From: Platerodrilus igneus
Lineage: Eukaryota; Arthropoda; Insecta; Coleoptera; Lycidae
Reading direction: 5' to 3'
Length of the DNA stretch: 64,000 nucleotides
Assembly (NCBI GenBank): GCA_036346225.1
Contig: JARFIW010001216.1
Coordinates: 1,276,501-1,340,500, forward strand
Part shown: piece after piece, positions 45,560 to 56,229 of the stretch
How the letters are laid out: the number at the start of each line of letters is the position of its first letter
Numbering within the stretch: the first letter of the stretch is position 1
The notes under the pieces: generated by a model
Database searches by the model: none
Seen by the model: only the letters and a program-made list of their open reading frames with translations
Told to the model about the DNA's origin: nothing
Translations under genes and position numbers: made by a program

Positions 45560-45834
45560 TTTTTATTGATTTCTATGGATTCTCTAATTTTTCTATTGTA
45601 GAAAAATGGAATTCTGGCAATTCGTTTCGTCTTGTCAAAGTTAATAGTATGGCCTGTTTTATGTTAGTGTTCGGCCACCACTGAGCGATTGTACTGACTT
45701 GTTCTTAAGCATCGCTTATGCTCGTTTAGTCTAGTTTGTACTGACCGTCCTGTTTCGCCTATGTATACTAAACCACAACTGCAAGGTATAGTATATACGC
45801 CTGGGGCTTTAAGACTATTTTCGGAATCTTTTGG
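45560..45834 (-). pseudogene. GIY-YIG endonuclease domain, minus Penelope copy
   Basis: Minus-strand translation: GVYTIPCSCGLVYIGETGRS, QTRLNEHKRCL and a damaged VAEH*HKTGHTI. This is the GIY-YIG nuclease that ends Penelope proteins, with the full YIGETGR motif. Two SINEs separate it from the RT part of the same copy. Confidence 0.85.
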
Positions 45835-45847
45835 GGTTGGTAATATT

Positions 45848-46150
45848 GGACGTCGCCGTGGATCAATGTAGTAAGCGTAAGACTACGCATCCCAAGATCC
45901 CGGGTTCAAATCCCGACACGGCCGACTGCTTGAAAAATGACAGGTGAGCATTTTTCACAAAAATTACGCCCTCATTCGGATGAGGGGTTAAATGGAGGTC
46001 CCGTGTGTGAGTGTTGTCACGCAGGTTAAAGATCCCTACCTTGCCTGGAACGGAAAGGGTTCGGCAAAATTCTAAATTTCCAGACAACAAAAAACTCGCC
46101 TCCTGGCCGATGTAGTACCTACGGGTGGAGCATCGGAAATGTAAATGAAC
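45848..46150 (+). mobile_element. tRNA-Arg-like SINE, first of two in tandem
   Basis: Same family as 25502-25793, with GACTACGCATCCC at the anticodon arm and an intact GGTTCAAATCC B box. Preceded by GGTTGGTAATATT (45835-45847) and followed by the same 13-mer (46151-46163). It lies opposite in strand to the Penelope copy it interrupts. Confidence 0.92.
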
Positions 46151-46165
46151 GGTTGGTAATATTTT

Positions 46166-46467
46166 GGCGTCGCCGTGGATCAATGTAGTAAGCGTAAGAC
46201 TACGGATCCTAAGGTCCTGGGTTCAAATCCCGACACGGCCGACTGCTTGAAAAATGACAGGTGAGCATTTTTCACAAAAATTACGCCGTCGTTCGGATGA
46301 GAGGTTAATTGGAGGTCCCGTGTGTGAGTGTTGTCACGCAGGTTAAAGATCCCTACCTTGTCTGGAACGGAAAGGGTTCGGCAAAATTCTAAATTTCCAG
46401 GCAACAAAAAACTCGCCTCTTGGCCTATGTAGTACCTTCTGGTGGAGCATTGGAAATATAAATGCAC
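46166..46467 (+). mobile_element. tRNA-Arg-like SINE, second of two in tandem
   Basis: Follows the first copy after GGTTGGTAATATT plus two bases, and is followed by a third GGTTGGTAATATT (46468-46480). The sequence is close to the first copy but differs at scattered sites (for example, the tail reads GAAATATAAATGCAC). Confidence 0.92.
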
Positions 46468-46480
46468 GGTTGGTAATATT

Positions 46481-47553
46481 TGCGAAATTTTATTAGTGGG
46501 TATATAGATTGTTTTGATGTTGTGTTTACGTAAAATTTTGCCAATTCGGTCTGTTACTCTGTGTATATATAGAAGGATTGTTAAAGATCGTGTATCGGGA
46601 TTACAGCGTGGTTTGGGGGTTCGTGTAGGATGCAGATACCGGTTTATTACTCTGTCGATATCTGAGTTACGATAGCAGTTTTTTATAAGACTAGTTTTAA
46701 GATGGGTAAGTTCATTAGACAAGCGTTCTGGTTGTGAAATCTTAATTGCACGGTGGACTAGAGAGTTGATTACAGATAATTTTTTGATGTGACGACGCAT
46801 GTAGGTATCTGTCTGTGTGTGTGGGTTTTTGATATACGGAATAACCTAGTCGTCCGTTAGGTTAGCGCTCCACCAGAACGTCAAGGAATGGCAGAGTTCC
46901 CTTCTTTTCAATTTCTATAGTGAATTTAATATCTTTATGTTGATTGTTTATGTGATCTAGAAAATTATTGAGCGTTTGATGTCCATGGGGCCAGATTACA
47001 AAAGTGTCATCTACATAACGGAGTCAAGTTTTTGGTTTAAGGTCTGTATGGATTCTAGAACCATAGATTCCAAAGACCCCATGATTATATTGGCCACAAT
47101 AAGGGATAGAGGTGAGCCCATTGGTGTGCCTGAAGTTTGTTTGTAAAATTGTCCGTCGAAAACAAAATAGGTAGAAGTTAAACATTTTTCAATGATCGTG
47201 GCCAGGTATTCAAATTCGTTTTCTTGAGGTAGGAGTTGTTTAATAATGGAGACAGTGTCTATGACAGGTACGTTTGTAAATAGGGATGTTACCTCAAAAC
47301 TGACTAGTATATCATTATGGTCTAGCTCAATATTTGCAATTAGTTCTATGAAATGAGTGGAGTTTAAAACATTAGTAAGGGTGTTAGCGGAATAAGGTTT
47401 TAAGAAATTTTCTAGGTATTTTGCCAGATGGTAGGTTGGCGAGTTAATTGTGCTAGCTATCGGACTGAGAGAGACATCAGGTTTATGGACTTTAGGAAGG
47501 CCGTACAAGCGAGGTGGTTTAGATTCGCGAGGTATTATGCGTTTTTGGATTCT
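46481..47553 (-). pseudogene. Penelope-like reverse transcriptase, minus copy (5' truncated)
   Basis: From 47553 downward: IQKRIIPRESKPPRLYGLPK, then LVSFEVTSLFTNVPV, YKQTSGTPMGSPLSLIVANI and RYVDDTFVIW (after a stop at about 47010), then TLPFLDVLVER. 46800-46490 continues with NSLVHRAIKISQPERLSNEL and the linker toward GIY-YIG. The second catalytic motif is YVDD; the first has Glu where relatives have Asp (SFEVTSLF). Stops near 47010 and 46870 inactivate it. The N-terminal 500 bp present in the plus copy is absent. Confidence 0.88.
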
Positions 47554-48050
47554 TCACAGAGCAGAACTCTCACTTCTTCGCGAACGAATTTCCAACACTC
47601 GAAAAGAAATAGACAATATTTCTAAACAACTCCTACAGCTCCATCTAACATTATCCACCACGCTTAACTACAATGACTAGATTCTGTTTGGCCGAATTTC
47701 ATATTTGCAAGCCCAAAAAACCACCGAACTCACCACAAAAACTCACGCAAATTCCTGCAACTTTCCAAGAATCTTTCACACCCTGAAAAAACACCTTAGC
47801 CGAAAATTCTGTCTTCAAATACCGTCATAAACCGATCAGAACATCTCCTATACGAAAACGAACTAAATATCCTGTCCAAAAGACTAAACTTTTCAATTGC
47901 ACCCAGGAAAATTCCCGCAGAAGAAATCATTAGCTCTGTAGAATCAGCGATCCGATTTCTACCCCAAAACGATGCCAACTTAATTCGCTTTGAAACGACT
48001 AAATGTCTCCGACATGCCAAAACTCCTAACAAAAATGCGACAAAGCAAAA
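47554..48050 (+). pseudogene. Penelope-like N-terminal region, plus copy (broken)
   Basis: Starts at the head-to-head junction and reads RAELSLLRERISNTRKEIDN, ISKQLLQLHLTLSTTLNYND, a stop, FGRISYLQAQKTTELTTK and later NVSDMPKLL fragments. This is the basic coiled region before the RT in Penelope proteins. Several frame changes separate it from the clean RT frame beginning at 48051. Confidence 0.7.
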
Positions 48051-49178
48051 ATGCCGGCCTTAAAACACCTACGAACAAACAAGAAAATTGTTATACTCCC
48101 TGCAGATAAAGGTAATGCGACTGTGATTCTAAACCGTATAGAATACAAAGAAAGTATTAAACAATTATTAGAAGACTGTTCCTACACTCCTATAACAAAA
48201 GATCCCACTTCAAAGCTTGAACGGGAAATTTCAGCACTTATCAAATCCTTTAATATTCCCAAAACTATCCAAAAACGCATAATACCTCGCGAATCTAAAC
48301 CACCTAGCTTGTACGGCCTTCCTAAAGTCCATAAACCTGATGTCCCTCTCCGTCCGATAGTTAGCACAATTGACTCGTCAACCTACCATCTGGCAAAATA
48401 CCTAGCAAATTTCTTAATACCGTATTTCGGTAACACCCCTACTAATGTTTTAAATTCCATTCATTTCATAGAACTAATTACAAATATTGAGCTAGACCAT
48501 AATGATATACTAGTCAGTTTTGACGTATCATCCCTATTTACAAACGTACCTGTCACAGACACTGTCTCCATTATTAAACAACTCCTACCTCAAGAAAACG
48601 AATTTGAGTACCTGGCCACGCTCATTGAAAAATCTTTAACTTCTACCTATTTTGTTTTCGACGGACAATTTTACAAACAAACTTCGGGCACACCAATGGG
48701 CTCACCTCTATCTCGTATTGTGGCCAATATATTCATGGAGTCTTTGAAATCTATGGCTCTAGAACCCACAGACCTTAAACCAAAAACGTGGCTCCGTTAT
48801 GGAGATGACACTTTTGTAATCTGGCCCTATGGACATCAAATGCTCAATAATTTTCTAGATCACATAAACAATCAACATAAAGATATTAAGTTCACTATAG
48901 AAATTGAAAAGAACGGAACTCTGACATTCCTTGACGTTCTGGTGGAGCGCCAACCTAACGGACGACTAGGTTATTCCGTATATCAAAAACCCACAGACAC
49001 AGACAGATACCTACATGCGTCGTCACATCATCATCCCTCACAAAAATCATCGGTAATCAACTCTCTAGTCCATCGTGCAATTAAGATTTCACAACCAGAA
49101 CACTTGTCTAATGAACTGACCCATCTTATAGCTAGTCTTATCAAAACGGCTATCATAACTCAGATATTGGCAAAGTAA
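48051..49178 (+). CDS. Penelope-like reverse transcriptase, plus copy (375 codons open)
   Basis: An uninterrupted frame with KKIVILPADKGNATVILNR, SLYGLPKVHKPDVPLRPIVS, LVSFDVSSLFTNVPV (first catalytic D), YKQTSGTPMGSPLSRIVANI, RYGDDTFVIW (catalytic DD; YGDD instead of YVDD) and GTLTFLDVLVER, then NSLVHRAIKISQPEHLSNEL. This is the whole telomerase-like RT core of a Penelope element. The frame ends at 49178 after a small indel near 49150; the GIY-YIG region continues in another frame. The minus copy is still in frame at that spot. The upstream N-terminal domain is broken, so the copy is probably inactive. Confidence 0.92.
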   Translation: MPALKHLRTNKKIVILPADKGNATVILNRIEYKESIKQLLEDCSYTPITKDPTSKLEREISALIKSFNIPKTIQKRIIPRESKPPSLYGLPKVHKPDVPLRPIVSTIDSSTYHLAKYLANFLIPYFGNTPTNVLNSIHFIELITNIELDHNDILVSFDVSSLFTNVPVTDTVSIIKQLLPQENEFEYLATLIEKSLTSTYFVFDGQFYKQTSGTPMGSPLSRIVANIFMESLKSMALEPTDLKPKTWLRYGDDTFVIWPYGHQMLNNFLDHINNQHKDIKFTIEIEKNGTLTFLDVLVERQPNGRLGYSVYQKPTDTDRYLHASSHHHPSQKSSVINSLVHRAIKISQPEHLSNELTHLIASLIKTAIITQILAK

Positions 49179-49609
49179 TGAACCAACATCTGCATCCTAC
49201 ACGAACCCCCAAACCACACTGTATTCCCGATACACGATCTTTAGCAATCCTTTTATATATAAACAGAGTAACAGACCAAATTAGCAAAATTCTGCGTAAA
49301 CACAAAATCAAAACAATCTATAAACGCATTAATAAAATTTCACAAATATTACAAACCCCAAAAGATTCCAAAAATAGTCTTAACACCCCAGGCGTATATA
49401 GTATATCTTGCAGTTGCGGTTTAGTATACATAGAAGAAACAGGACGGTCAGTACATACTAGACTAAATGAGCATAAGCGATGCTTAAGAACAAGCCAGTA
49501 CAATCGCTCAGCGGTTGCCGAACACCAACATGAAACAGGCCATACCATTAAATTTGACAAAATCGAAACTAATTGCCAGAATTCCATTTTTCTACAATAT
49601 AAAAATTAG
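49178..49609 (+). pseudogene. GIY-YIG endonuclease domain, plus Penelope copy
   Basis: 143 codons open: a linker (HLHPTRTPKPHCIPDTRSLA), NTPGVYSISCSCGLVYIEET, GRSVHTRLNEHKRCLR and AVAEHQHETGHTIKFDKIE. This is the Penelope GIY-YIG nuclease, which nicks the target. The conserved YIGETGR reads YIEETGR here. One indel near 49150 separates it from the RT frame. Confidence 0.88.
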
Positions 49610-49959
49610 ATAATCCATAGAAATCAATAAAAATTGTAATAATCTAAACAAAGACGATGGCTACTACCTTTCCCCTATTTGGAAAACAAGCCTATGTTTA
49701 CAATAGCGAAACCGTGACGTTCACTGATCCGCTACGACACTCCTCTCTATTCAGGATCACTCGTGCACCAAGTTCTCGCCCTATATAAATTACCACTTTC
49801 GCTACTTTCACCAGTTACTTCGCCAAAAGACACCTTTTGGATTTAAATGGGCTAGTGAGTCTGCTAGTTTAGGAGCAACTTCTCTTTACACTGTAACTTG
49901 TCTACTTAATGTTATCATTCTTATCCTTATTATTTTTATGATTTTTTTAATTAATTTTT

Positions 49960-50003
49960 TTTCTGATGAAGCTTCTTACAAAAGTGGGCGAAACGTCAAC
50001 CTT
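49960..50003 (+). ncRNA. Hammerhead-ribozyme-like motif, right Penelope end
   Basis: Counterpart of the left-end motif: CTGATGA at 49963-49969, a weaker stem (GCTT/GGGC), GAAAC and GTC at about 49990-49996. GTC before the core is replaced by TTT, so stem I is damaged. The core nucleotides are intact. Confidence 0.45.
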
Positions 50004-50082
50004 AATTTATAAAATGACATCATCCCAACCTGGAACCTTAAATAATTATAATAACTCCGGCCATGAAAGCCTCCGACACTAT

Positions 50083-51430
50083 CAACATTGTTGTATAGCT
50101 TTCCTGCATGTGCGAATAATTTCTTATTGTATGGCTTTGTATCGTTTAATTTTTGTATTTTCGCTTTTTTCTATGAAATTCAGATTAACTTTTGTCACCT
50201 ATAGTTTTTTATGTTTACAGCTACGAATATCTCTGGTCGCCGTGTCTAAAGCTGAGTTCAATGTTATTCCTTTGTGATTCTGCTACTTTAGTATCAAAAC
50301 TTTCTCGATGGCTTTTGGAAAGTCGTTTGACTTTTCCTCAAATCTTTCATGGTTATCTTTATCTTTTAGTATATCAAAGTCAAAGTGCCGTTTTCTCTTC
50401 CTTTTTTCAAATATTTAATTTTAGGCACTGCTTTTATAATTACTATGTTGTGGTCAGTATCTATATCTGCTTCTAGGTAGTTTCTGCAGTGTTTTACTTT
50501 ACTCAAAGACGTTCTTGAACAAGAATGTAATCTATTCGAAATCTCCTTATGTTTCCTAGCATCTTCCACGTGCATCGTCTTCAAGCATGATGTTGAAATA
50601 ATGTATTTGTAACGGTAAAATTGTTTTTGTCGCAAAATTCTACTAGTCAATTTCCTCTGTTATTCCTCGTGCCAAATAAACTTACTGCTGCTCCTTACTT
50701 ACCACTGCAATAAAATCTACCGTGATTATTAAATATTCATGCCCTTACACGAATCTTAGTATCTTTTCGATATCTTTCTAGATCGATTCTACTTCTTTCT
50801 CGTTGTAACTAGAGATGGGCATGTATACTTGTATTACTACTGTTTTTACCGGTTTAGATTCTAATTTAACCACGAGCACTCTTTTGTTCTTTTGTAAGTA
50901 GTTTCCTACATAGCAACATATCTTTTTCCGCACAACTATCCTAGCAGCCTAATTTTTTTCCTTTTATCCTGTATGAATTACCCCAAAGTCTCCGCTCCTA
51001 AAATCCCATGACTTAGGCCGCCGATCGCTAATCCCTACTATGTCTAATCCTAACTTGCCCATTTCAACTTTTAAATTCTCTAGCTTACCTACCCGCATCT
51101 TGCTTCTGACACTCCACCTTCCGACTCACGAATTGTTTCCGCCTCTTCTGTTAAATTTGCCGATCACACCCTCCGAAGAGTCCCTTCCCGGAGATTCTCT
51201 CCCTTCCTCCATCCATCCCCCCTCACCCCCTCACTCACTTTCTTTTTCATTTTAACTCAGGAATCTTTTACCCCAAAGGATGTCATAATTTAGCATTTTT
51301 AATATGCTGTGTACTTGGCAGAAAATGTGGTGGTTAGTCGTTGCCTTCCACATCGCAGCTGTGTTTTAGAATGCCACATTGACCGCTATTGTCTCTGCCA
51401 CTCTAAGTACCGAAAGAGCTGTTATCCTAT
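50083..51430 (-). pseudogene. RTE LINE fragment, endonuclease side and leader
   Basis: Continues the LINE copy of 44756-45147 beyond the Penelope insertion. 50100-50400 matches the spacer, 50400-51000 the endonuclease (CRNYLEADIDTDHNIVIIKA near 50480) and 51000-51430 the N-terminal and leader region (nucleotide match to 10500-10900, ending in GTACCGAAAGAGC). Many stops. Confidence 0.8.
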
Positions 51431-51434
51431 TATA

Positions 51435-52255
51435 TAAGCAGTAAGATAGTTAGATGTAAGCTGACGATCAGATCTTCGAACCCTGGAGAAATTTATATTC
51501 GAGGTATTTATAAATATTGTGGCGGTTTTACTAGCATAAACTTTGATTTGTATTTATAAATAGATTTTGTAATTAATTTTTAACTAGTACGTTTTGGTGT
51601 GATGACGCTAGTCGAAATATTGCTTATGCAAGTGCATCTGATAATTTTAGTATTGGTTTTTGCTATTTATGCACTGTTATATGCTTAATGCTTTACTTAG
51701 ATATTTATATTTTATGCATGCATTGCACATTTATATATCTTATTCTTTTGTTTTGTCGCTGGATTTGTTTTTTTCGGTGTTTTGAGTGTTTTTTGTGTCG
51801 TAGTATCTATAGGAAGGAAGATTGAAATTAGAATAAGTTTGTTAGGGTGCGATAAGGAAGTCTGGGATAAATTTAGGCTGAAGTTGGAATACAATACTTA
51901 GTCTAAAGAGGATGATATTGTAAATTTATAGAGTAGGAACTAATAGCTGGATTTACTATTAATAAATTTGACGTATGCTTAAAAATTCGAATCCTTTGGT
52001 AAATATTGGTTAGCTAGATTTGAATAGTTTTAAGCTAACCCTTCAGGTCGTTCAGGTAAGCAGGGCTTGTGACCGCTATCCGGTATTTCAGATCTTTCTC
52101 CGTTTCCCTTTGTTAGTGTCTTGTTGATCAGACACATTCCAAAGTCAACACTAGGGATAATATTATTTAAAGCTCCAAGTTTATTTTTAGTTTAAACATT
52201 ATATTTACGATTAATTAATTTTGAAGTGAGATTTATTTGAAGCAGGTTTATTTTC
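51435..52255. other. No gene recognised
   Basis: AT-rich DNA beyond the 5' end of the LINE copy. No domains or terminal repeats were seen. Confidence 0.5.
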
Positions 52256-52261
52256 GCGTTT

Positions 52262-52301
52262 AAACTCAATGTAGTACCTTCGGGTGGAGCATTGGGGACG
52301 T
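52262..52301 (+). repeat. SINE 3' end fragment
   Basis: CAATGTAGTACCTTCGGGTG followed by GAGCATTGG matches the 3' end of the SINE copies at 46.0-46.5 kb. The tRNA-like head is absent. Confidence 0.7.
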
Positions 52302-52499
52302 GGTCACAAGTGTAGCCGTCGTTACGTAAATTATACTCTCCTCTTATTTAAAAAAAAAATTTACGGTAGGCTTCATTGTCATCGGCTGCTCTAATAGTCA
52401 GTAGAGGCTTGAAAAACAAAAGTCAGAAGACTAGAACGCTTTCCGACGGGGCAAATAAAAGATGCTGAAAGATACAGTTATGTGTCCATATAGGCATAA

Positions 52500-52632
52500 A
52501 AACGTGCGTGTATGCGTGTTTAAGTTTAAAATGTAAAGTGTTGCGCGCATGTGTGTGCGTGGGCGCGTGCATGCGTGTGTACTTGTGTGCATGCGGGTTG
52601 GCAAGTGCGTATGTGTGTGCGTGTTTTGAGTT
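52500..52632. repeat. Degenerate GT/GC-rich microsatellite
   Basis: Irregular GTGTGC/GCGTGT runs over about 130 bp, similar in style to 40183-40270. Confidence 0.85.
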
Positions 52633-52699
52633 TTCGTGAGTAGGTGATGTAATTTATTTTGGTTTTCCATTTCGTAATCCAGGTAGTCAATGAGTAGGT

Positions 52700-55470
52700 T
52701 AGCTTGAACGCAAAAAAAATGTGAACCCTTTTACTAAGTCAATGTAATAACCCATGAGAGTGTTTAATATAATAAAACTATTTGTTTTCTCCTGTATCGT
52801 GTGATGACCGTGAGATCATTTAAACAAATATATTTCCATACATTTTACAAGATATTGGTTTTTATTGTAAGCTTGCAATTAGTAGCAGCAAAAAGAAATG
52901 AAAAATTAACACTACAAGTTGAAAATATATTACCTTTTTAAATAACTAAAGAATTGTTATAGGTTTACAAATTTTTTATGCAAAATATTTAAAAAATTAA
53001 TGAGCAACACTTACATACGCGTTACGCCAGGTCATTAACCCTAAACAATTTTATATAAAGAAAATGTGTATCCTACTGATCAATTTATTTTGGAATAGGA
53101 GCTTGAATGTCTTTGAGGTGTATCAGTTTGAAAGGAAATATTTCGTTATAAAATCTTTATGCATCTTCCCCTTTCAAATTTACATCGAAAGTTTCTGAAT
53201 CACCCCTTGTAATCACTACCGGGTTCGCAATGCTGAGTATGCAGTAGGATAGATTTTATTGAAACTTGCAGTTGTCTTTCCATAATTTCTAAACTCATTA
53301 AGATAAATTCTTGAAAATTTAAATATCTGCAGAAGAAAAATTGAGTTGAAAATGTTTTTAAATTCTAATTAGATTACACAGAAATGATGTTCTTCACCCT
53401 CAAACCTAACTAAGGAAACTTCAGCTTTAATTAATTTTTTAATAAAACGGATATTGTACAGCTAAGATTTGGTCCAGCCTATTCGTTGCGCTACACTTTT
53501 TCTATACAATGTAAAAACTGAATGCCAAAATACGAAAAAATAGGGTATTTAATGGTAAACAATTTATTGATAAAAAAACCCTGTTTAGAATATTGCACGC
53601 AATCTTCTTAGGCAATAAGAGCAAATTGTCTACAATCGAAGAGCGGGCTTTGTACATTTTTCAGATCTTTATTCTATTTTCAATAAACACTGACAAACTC
53701 TACGCAAGTGGTCATATATCGTGTCACGATCGATATTTGTACATGCAGGGTGTTTCATACTGAAGTGACGTTAAGTACCTGAATTAATTTTACTCTACAG
53801 GCGCGAAATGACAGATAAATAGTGCACCGGCTAGCTTTTAGTGGTGCGGAGATAGGTGCTAGTAAAGCCAATAATTTTTAGGGATATACAAATTTCAACA
53901 ATTCGACTAAAATACTTTTACATCTATCTTAAAAAGACGTGGAAATTTTGTCTATAAAGCCTTTGAGAGCCAACCCGCTTGAAAAGAATCAACCATAATT
54001 AAAGCCTTCCTATAAGATAGGTGCTATGAGGGACGATTTAGCGGTTATTACTACAGTAGAGTTTGATGGAGCCTTGTTTACATATTTCTCGCCAGAGAAA
54101 AACTATGTTCTACCCCTATTTGGTTAAATATTTGTGTAGCTAAAAAAGGAACATTTTAAATATATCAGATATGGACATTCAACCAATTTAATTTGTACAT
54201 ATGAGTGATGCTAATACAATTGCAAAAATTTCTAAATGTTAATCTGCGTTTACTGTAAGCTTTAAATAAGCGTGCACCCACGTAAAAGATCATTCTTAAT
54301 AATAAGTTTCACATAGCTTATTATTACCACCAATCATAATCATTAATTCTAACATAGCAGGTCATATTTAGCAGATGGAAAGCAAAAATTCAACAAACTT
54401 ACATTTTTTGTTGGTGCTTTACGAAGCCTCGACGACCTTTTAGAGCAAGGGGTGGTTGCAGGTAATCAAATAATCCATTTAACGTTAAATGAAAATTTTC
54501 AACACAGTGCACTTTCACCTTTAGCGTTAATTTTATATCCGCGCTTTTACTAACAAATCCTGTGTTTAATTCCCTCATTTATAATGCGTGGTTCTCTTAC
54601 GTTTTAACACTCTAAGGTTATTACTCGAGATTTTTTGTTCTTACGGGGGTATTGCGTCCAACTGATCGATTTTCGAGGTTAATTCCTAATATTTGTGTGA
54701 ACGGCCATCTTGTTCTCACACTTTTACATTGGAAATTTATTATGGTTGGGGTATGTGCAAACAACTTTAATATACCGGTTATAGATCGAGTGTTTATCTG
54801 TATTTTCTAAATTTAATACGACGAGCGTAAAGTCCCGATCTATATTACTAGTTGTATAAAGTGTACCAAGTGCTTTACTGTTTGAGTTCTTTATCCTAAT
54901 TTAATATCATATTGGAATAATCACGTTAAACGTACACTACTAAATTTTCCAGATTTGAAAGGCTACTTTTGTGCTACAGGTTTCTTTAATTCTGAAATTA
55001 AGAAACGGATTCATTAAATAATGCACTAGCGTTACAAGGGCTTTAAAAAATAAGAAATGGGCTTTGAAATATTAACGTTGAAAATTAGTGACCCGACCCA
55101 AAATTTTTGAAAAATTATCTTTAAAATATTTGCTATATATTTTTTTATATATAATTTATGTTTTTCATAAATGTCCTAACGATGTTACTCAAAGTGGGTG
55201 GGCGTTAAAATTAAGGAAAAATATCTTAAATTTAATACTTGCTAGATATTTCTTTTCGAAATGATTTATTGAGTTACTTTTTTGTAAAAAAATAATTTTT
55301 ATTAAATGAACTTATCAATTTGTTTAAACGAAGCTGGCTGGCAGATAATAGAACGGAAAAATAACAGCCAATTTAAAATGTTCAATACAAACTTTTACAA
55401 ATTGATACTCTGTACAACGAACTTATCTTAAAAAAAGGTTACTCGATTTGAAAGCGTTCGAATGAATAAT
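52700..55470. other. AT-rich DNA, no gene seen
   Basis: Probably intron upstream of the cadherin exon. No further exon or transposon protein is readable. A CAGGGTGTTTCA at 53748 looks like a mariner end, but no inverse partner was found. Confidence 0.5.
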
Positions 55471-55474
55471 ATAT

Positions 55475-55700
55475 CATCATCATCATCAGGTCTTCAGTCC
55501 TAGAACTGGTTGGACGCGTACCCTCATTGTTTCCTACTCTGTACCAACCTACACGTTTCCCTGCAAATTACACAGTCTGTATCTATCACTATCTGTGTGC
55601 GAAAGTCTGATCTCGGTCTACCTCTACCTCTCTTTTCCTATCTCTGCTTGTAGTATATCCCATACTGTTCCCCAGAAATGTCTTAGAACGTATCTTGTCG
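55475..55700 (-). repeat. RTE LINE 3' end, truncated copy
   Basis: Starts with the ATCATCATCATCAGG tail and AGAACTGGTTGGACGCGTAC, and matches 6890-7110. On the minus strand this is a heavily 5'-truncated LINE insertion with its TGATGATG tail at the left. Confidence 0.85.
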
Positions 55701-55967
55701 AATAATATATGTGCAACAAATTTTGCCACGCTTAAAATGTTAAAAAAATTAAAATTTGTCAATAAACTAATGTAAAATCGTATACGGAATGCATAAAATA
55801 TTTTAAAGAACCGGGATATGACAAACCATACACAGGTCTGCAGCAGCATCGGCTACAGCCTAATCAGTTACAACAGTAACAACTATAATTGCTAATTATC
55901 AACTATTTATGTTAATTTAAGTTGTATAAAATTATTTTCAAAATTAAATTTAACACTTTCTTTGCAG

Positions 55968-56212
55968 TAAGATGCCAGCGAAGTTTCAATACACCACCTA
56001 TCTTATGGGGCAACAGGAGATGGATTGTACAAGAAACCGATCCAGTTGGAAGCGTTATTACAAAAGTCGAAGTAAGCGACAACGAAGGGGGCCACATTAC
56101 TTTTGGTATGGAACCAGTAACATCTTTCGAAAAGGACACGGCTCCAGTTTTGCCATTTCGAATTGACAATGAAACCGGAGTTGTATATTTAAATGAGTCG
56201 CTTAAAGGAAGA
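55968..56212 (+). CDS. Cadherin-repeat exon of a host gene
   Basis: A 245-bp exon lies between a pyrimidine-rich acceptor (CTTTCTTTGCAG, ending 55967) and a strong donor (GTAAGTGT, from 56213). It starts in phase 1 and ends in phase 0. The translation has the hallmarks of one extracellular cadherin repeat: FNTPPILWGNRRWIVQETDP at the start, VITKVEVSDNE, ITFGMEPVT and PFRIDNETGVVYLNESLKGR at the end. NxPP, the DxE calcium ligands (SDNE) and the TGVVYLNESL strand are typical. Cadherins are calcium-dependent adhesion or receptor proteins at the cell surface. A one-repeat receptor such as Cad96Ca, or a larger protocadherin-like protein, would fit; I cannot decide. No stop interrupts it, unlike everything around it. 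Neighbouring exons are not found, so flanking introns are long. Confidence 0.85.
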
Positions 56213-56229
56213 GTAAGTGTACTTAAATA

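Larger units (their letters stand above)
45148..50082. mobile_element. Penelope-like element as an inverted dimer
   Basis: A truncated minus copy (45148 to about 47553) meets a longer plus copy (about 47554 to 50082) head to head. Each has a Penelope-type RT and a GIY-YIG endonuclease. Outer ends are inverse over at least 100 bp, from ATAATTATTTA on the left to TAAATAATTAT on the right. A 33-bp tail, with ACTCCGGCCATGAAAGCC, occurs on the right only. The insertion splits an RTE LINE between CAACCCATTGTTCTATA (45131-45147) and CAACATTGTTGTATA (50083-50097), an imperfect target duplication. Truncated inverted partners are a known habit of Penelope elements. Confidence 0.88.

Noticed and set aside
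45863..46183. Open minus-strand frames running through the two SINEs into Penelope sequence
   Set aside because: They are by-products of the SINE sequence read backward; the SINE explains the region.
53745..53765. CAGGGTGTTTCA, resembling a mariner terminal repeat
   Set aside because: No inverse partner, TA-flanked end or transposase was found nearby.
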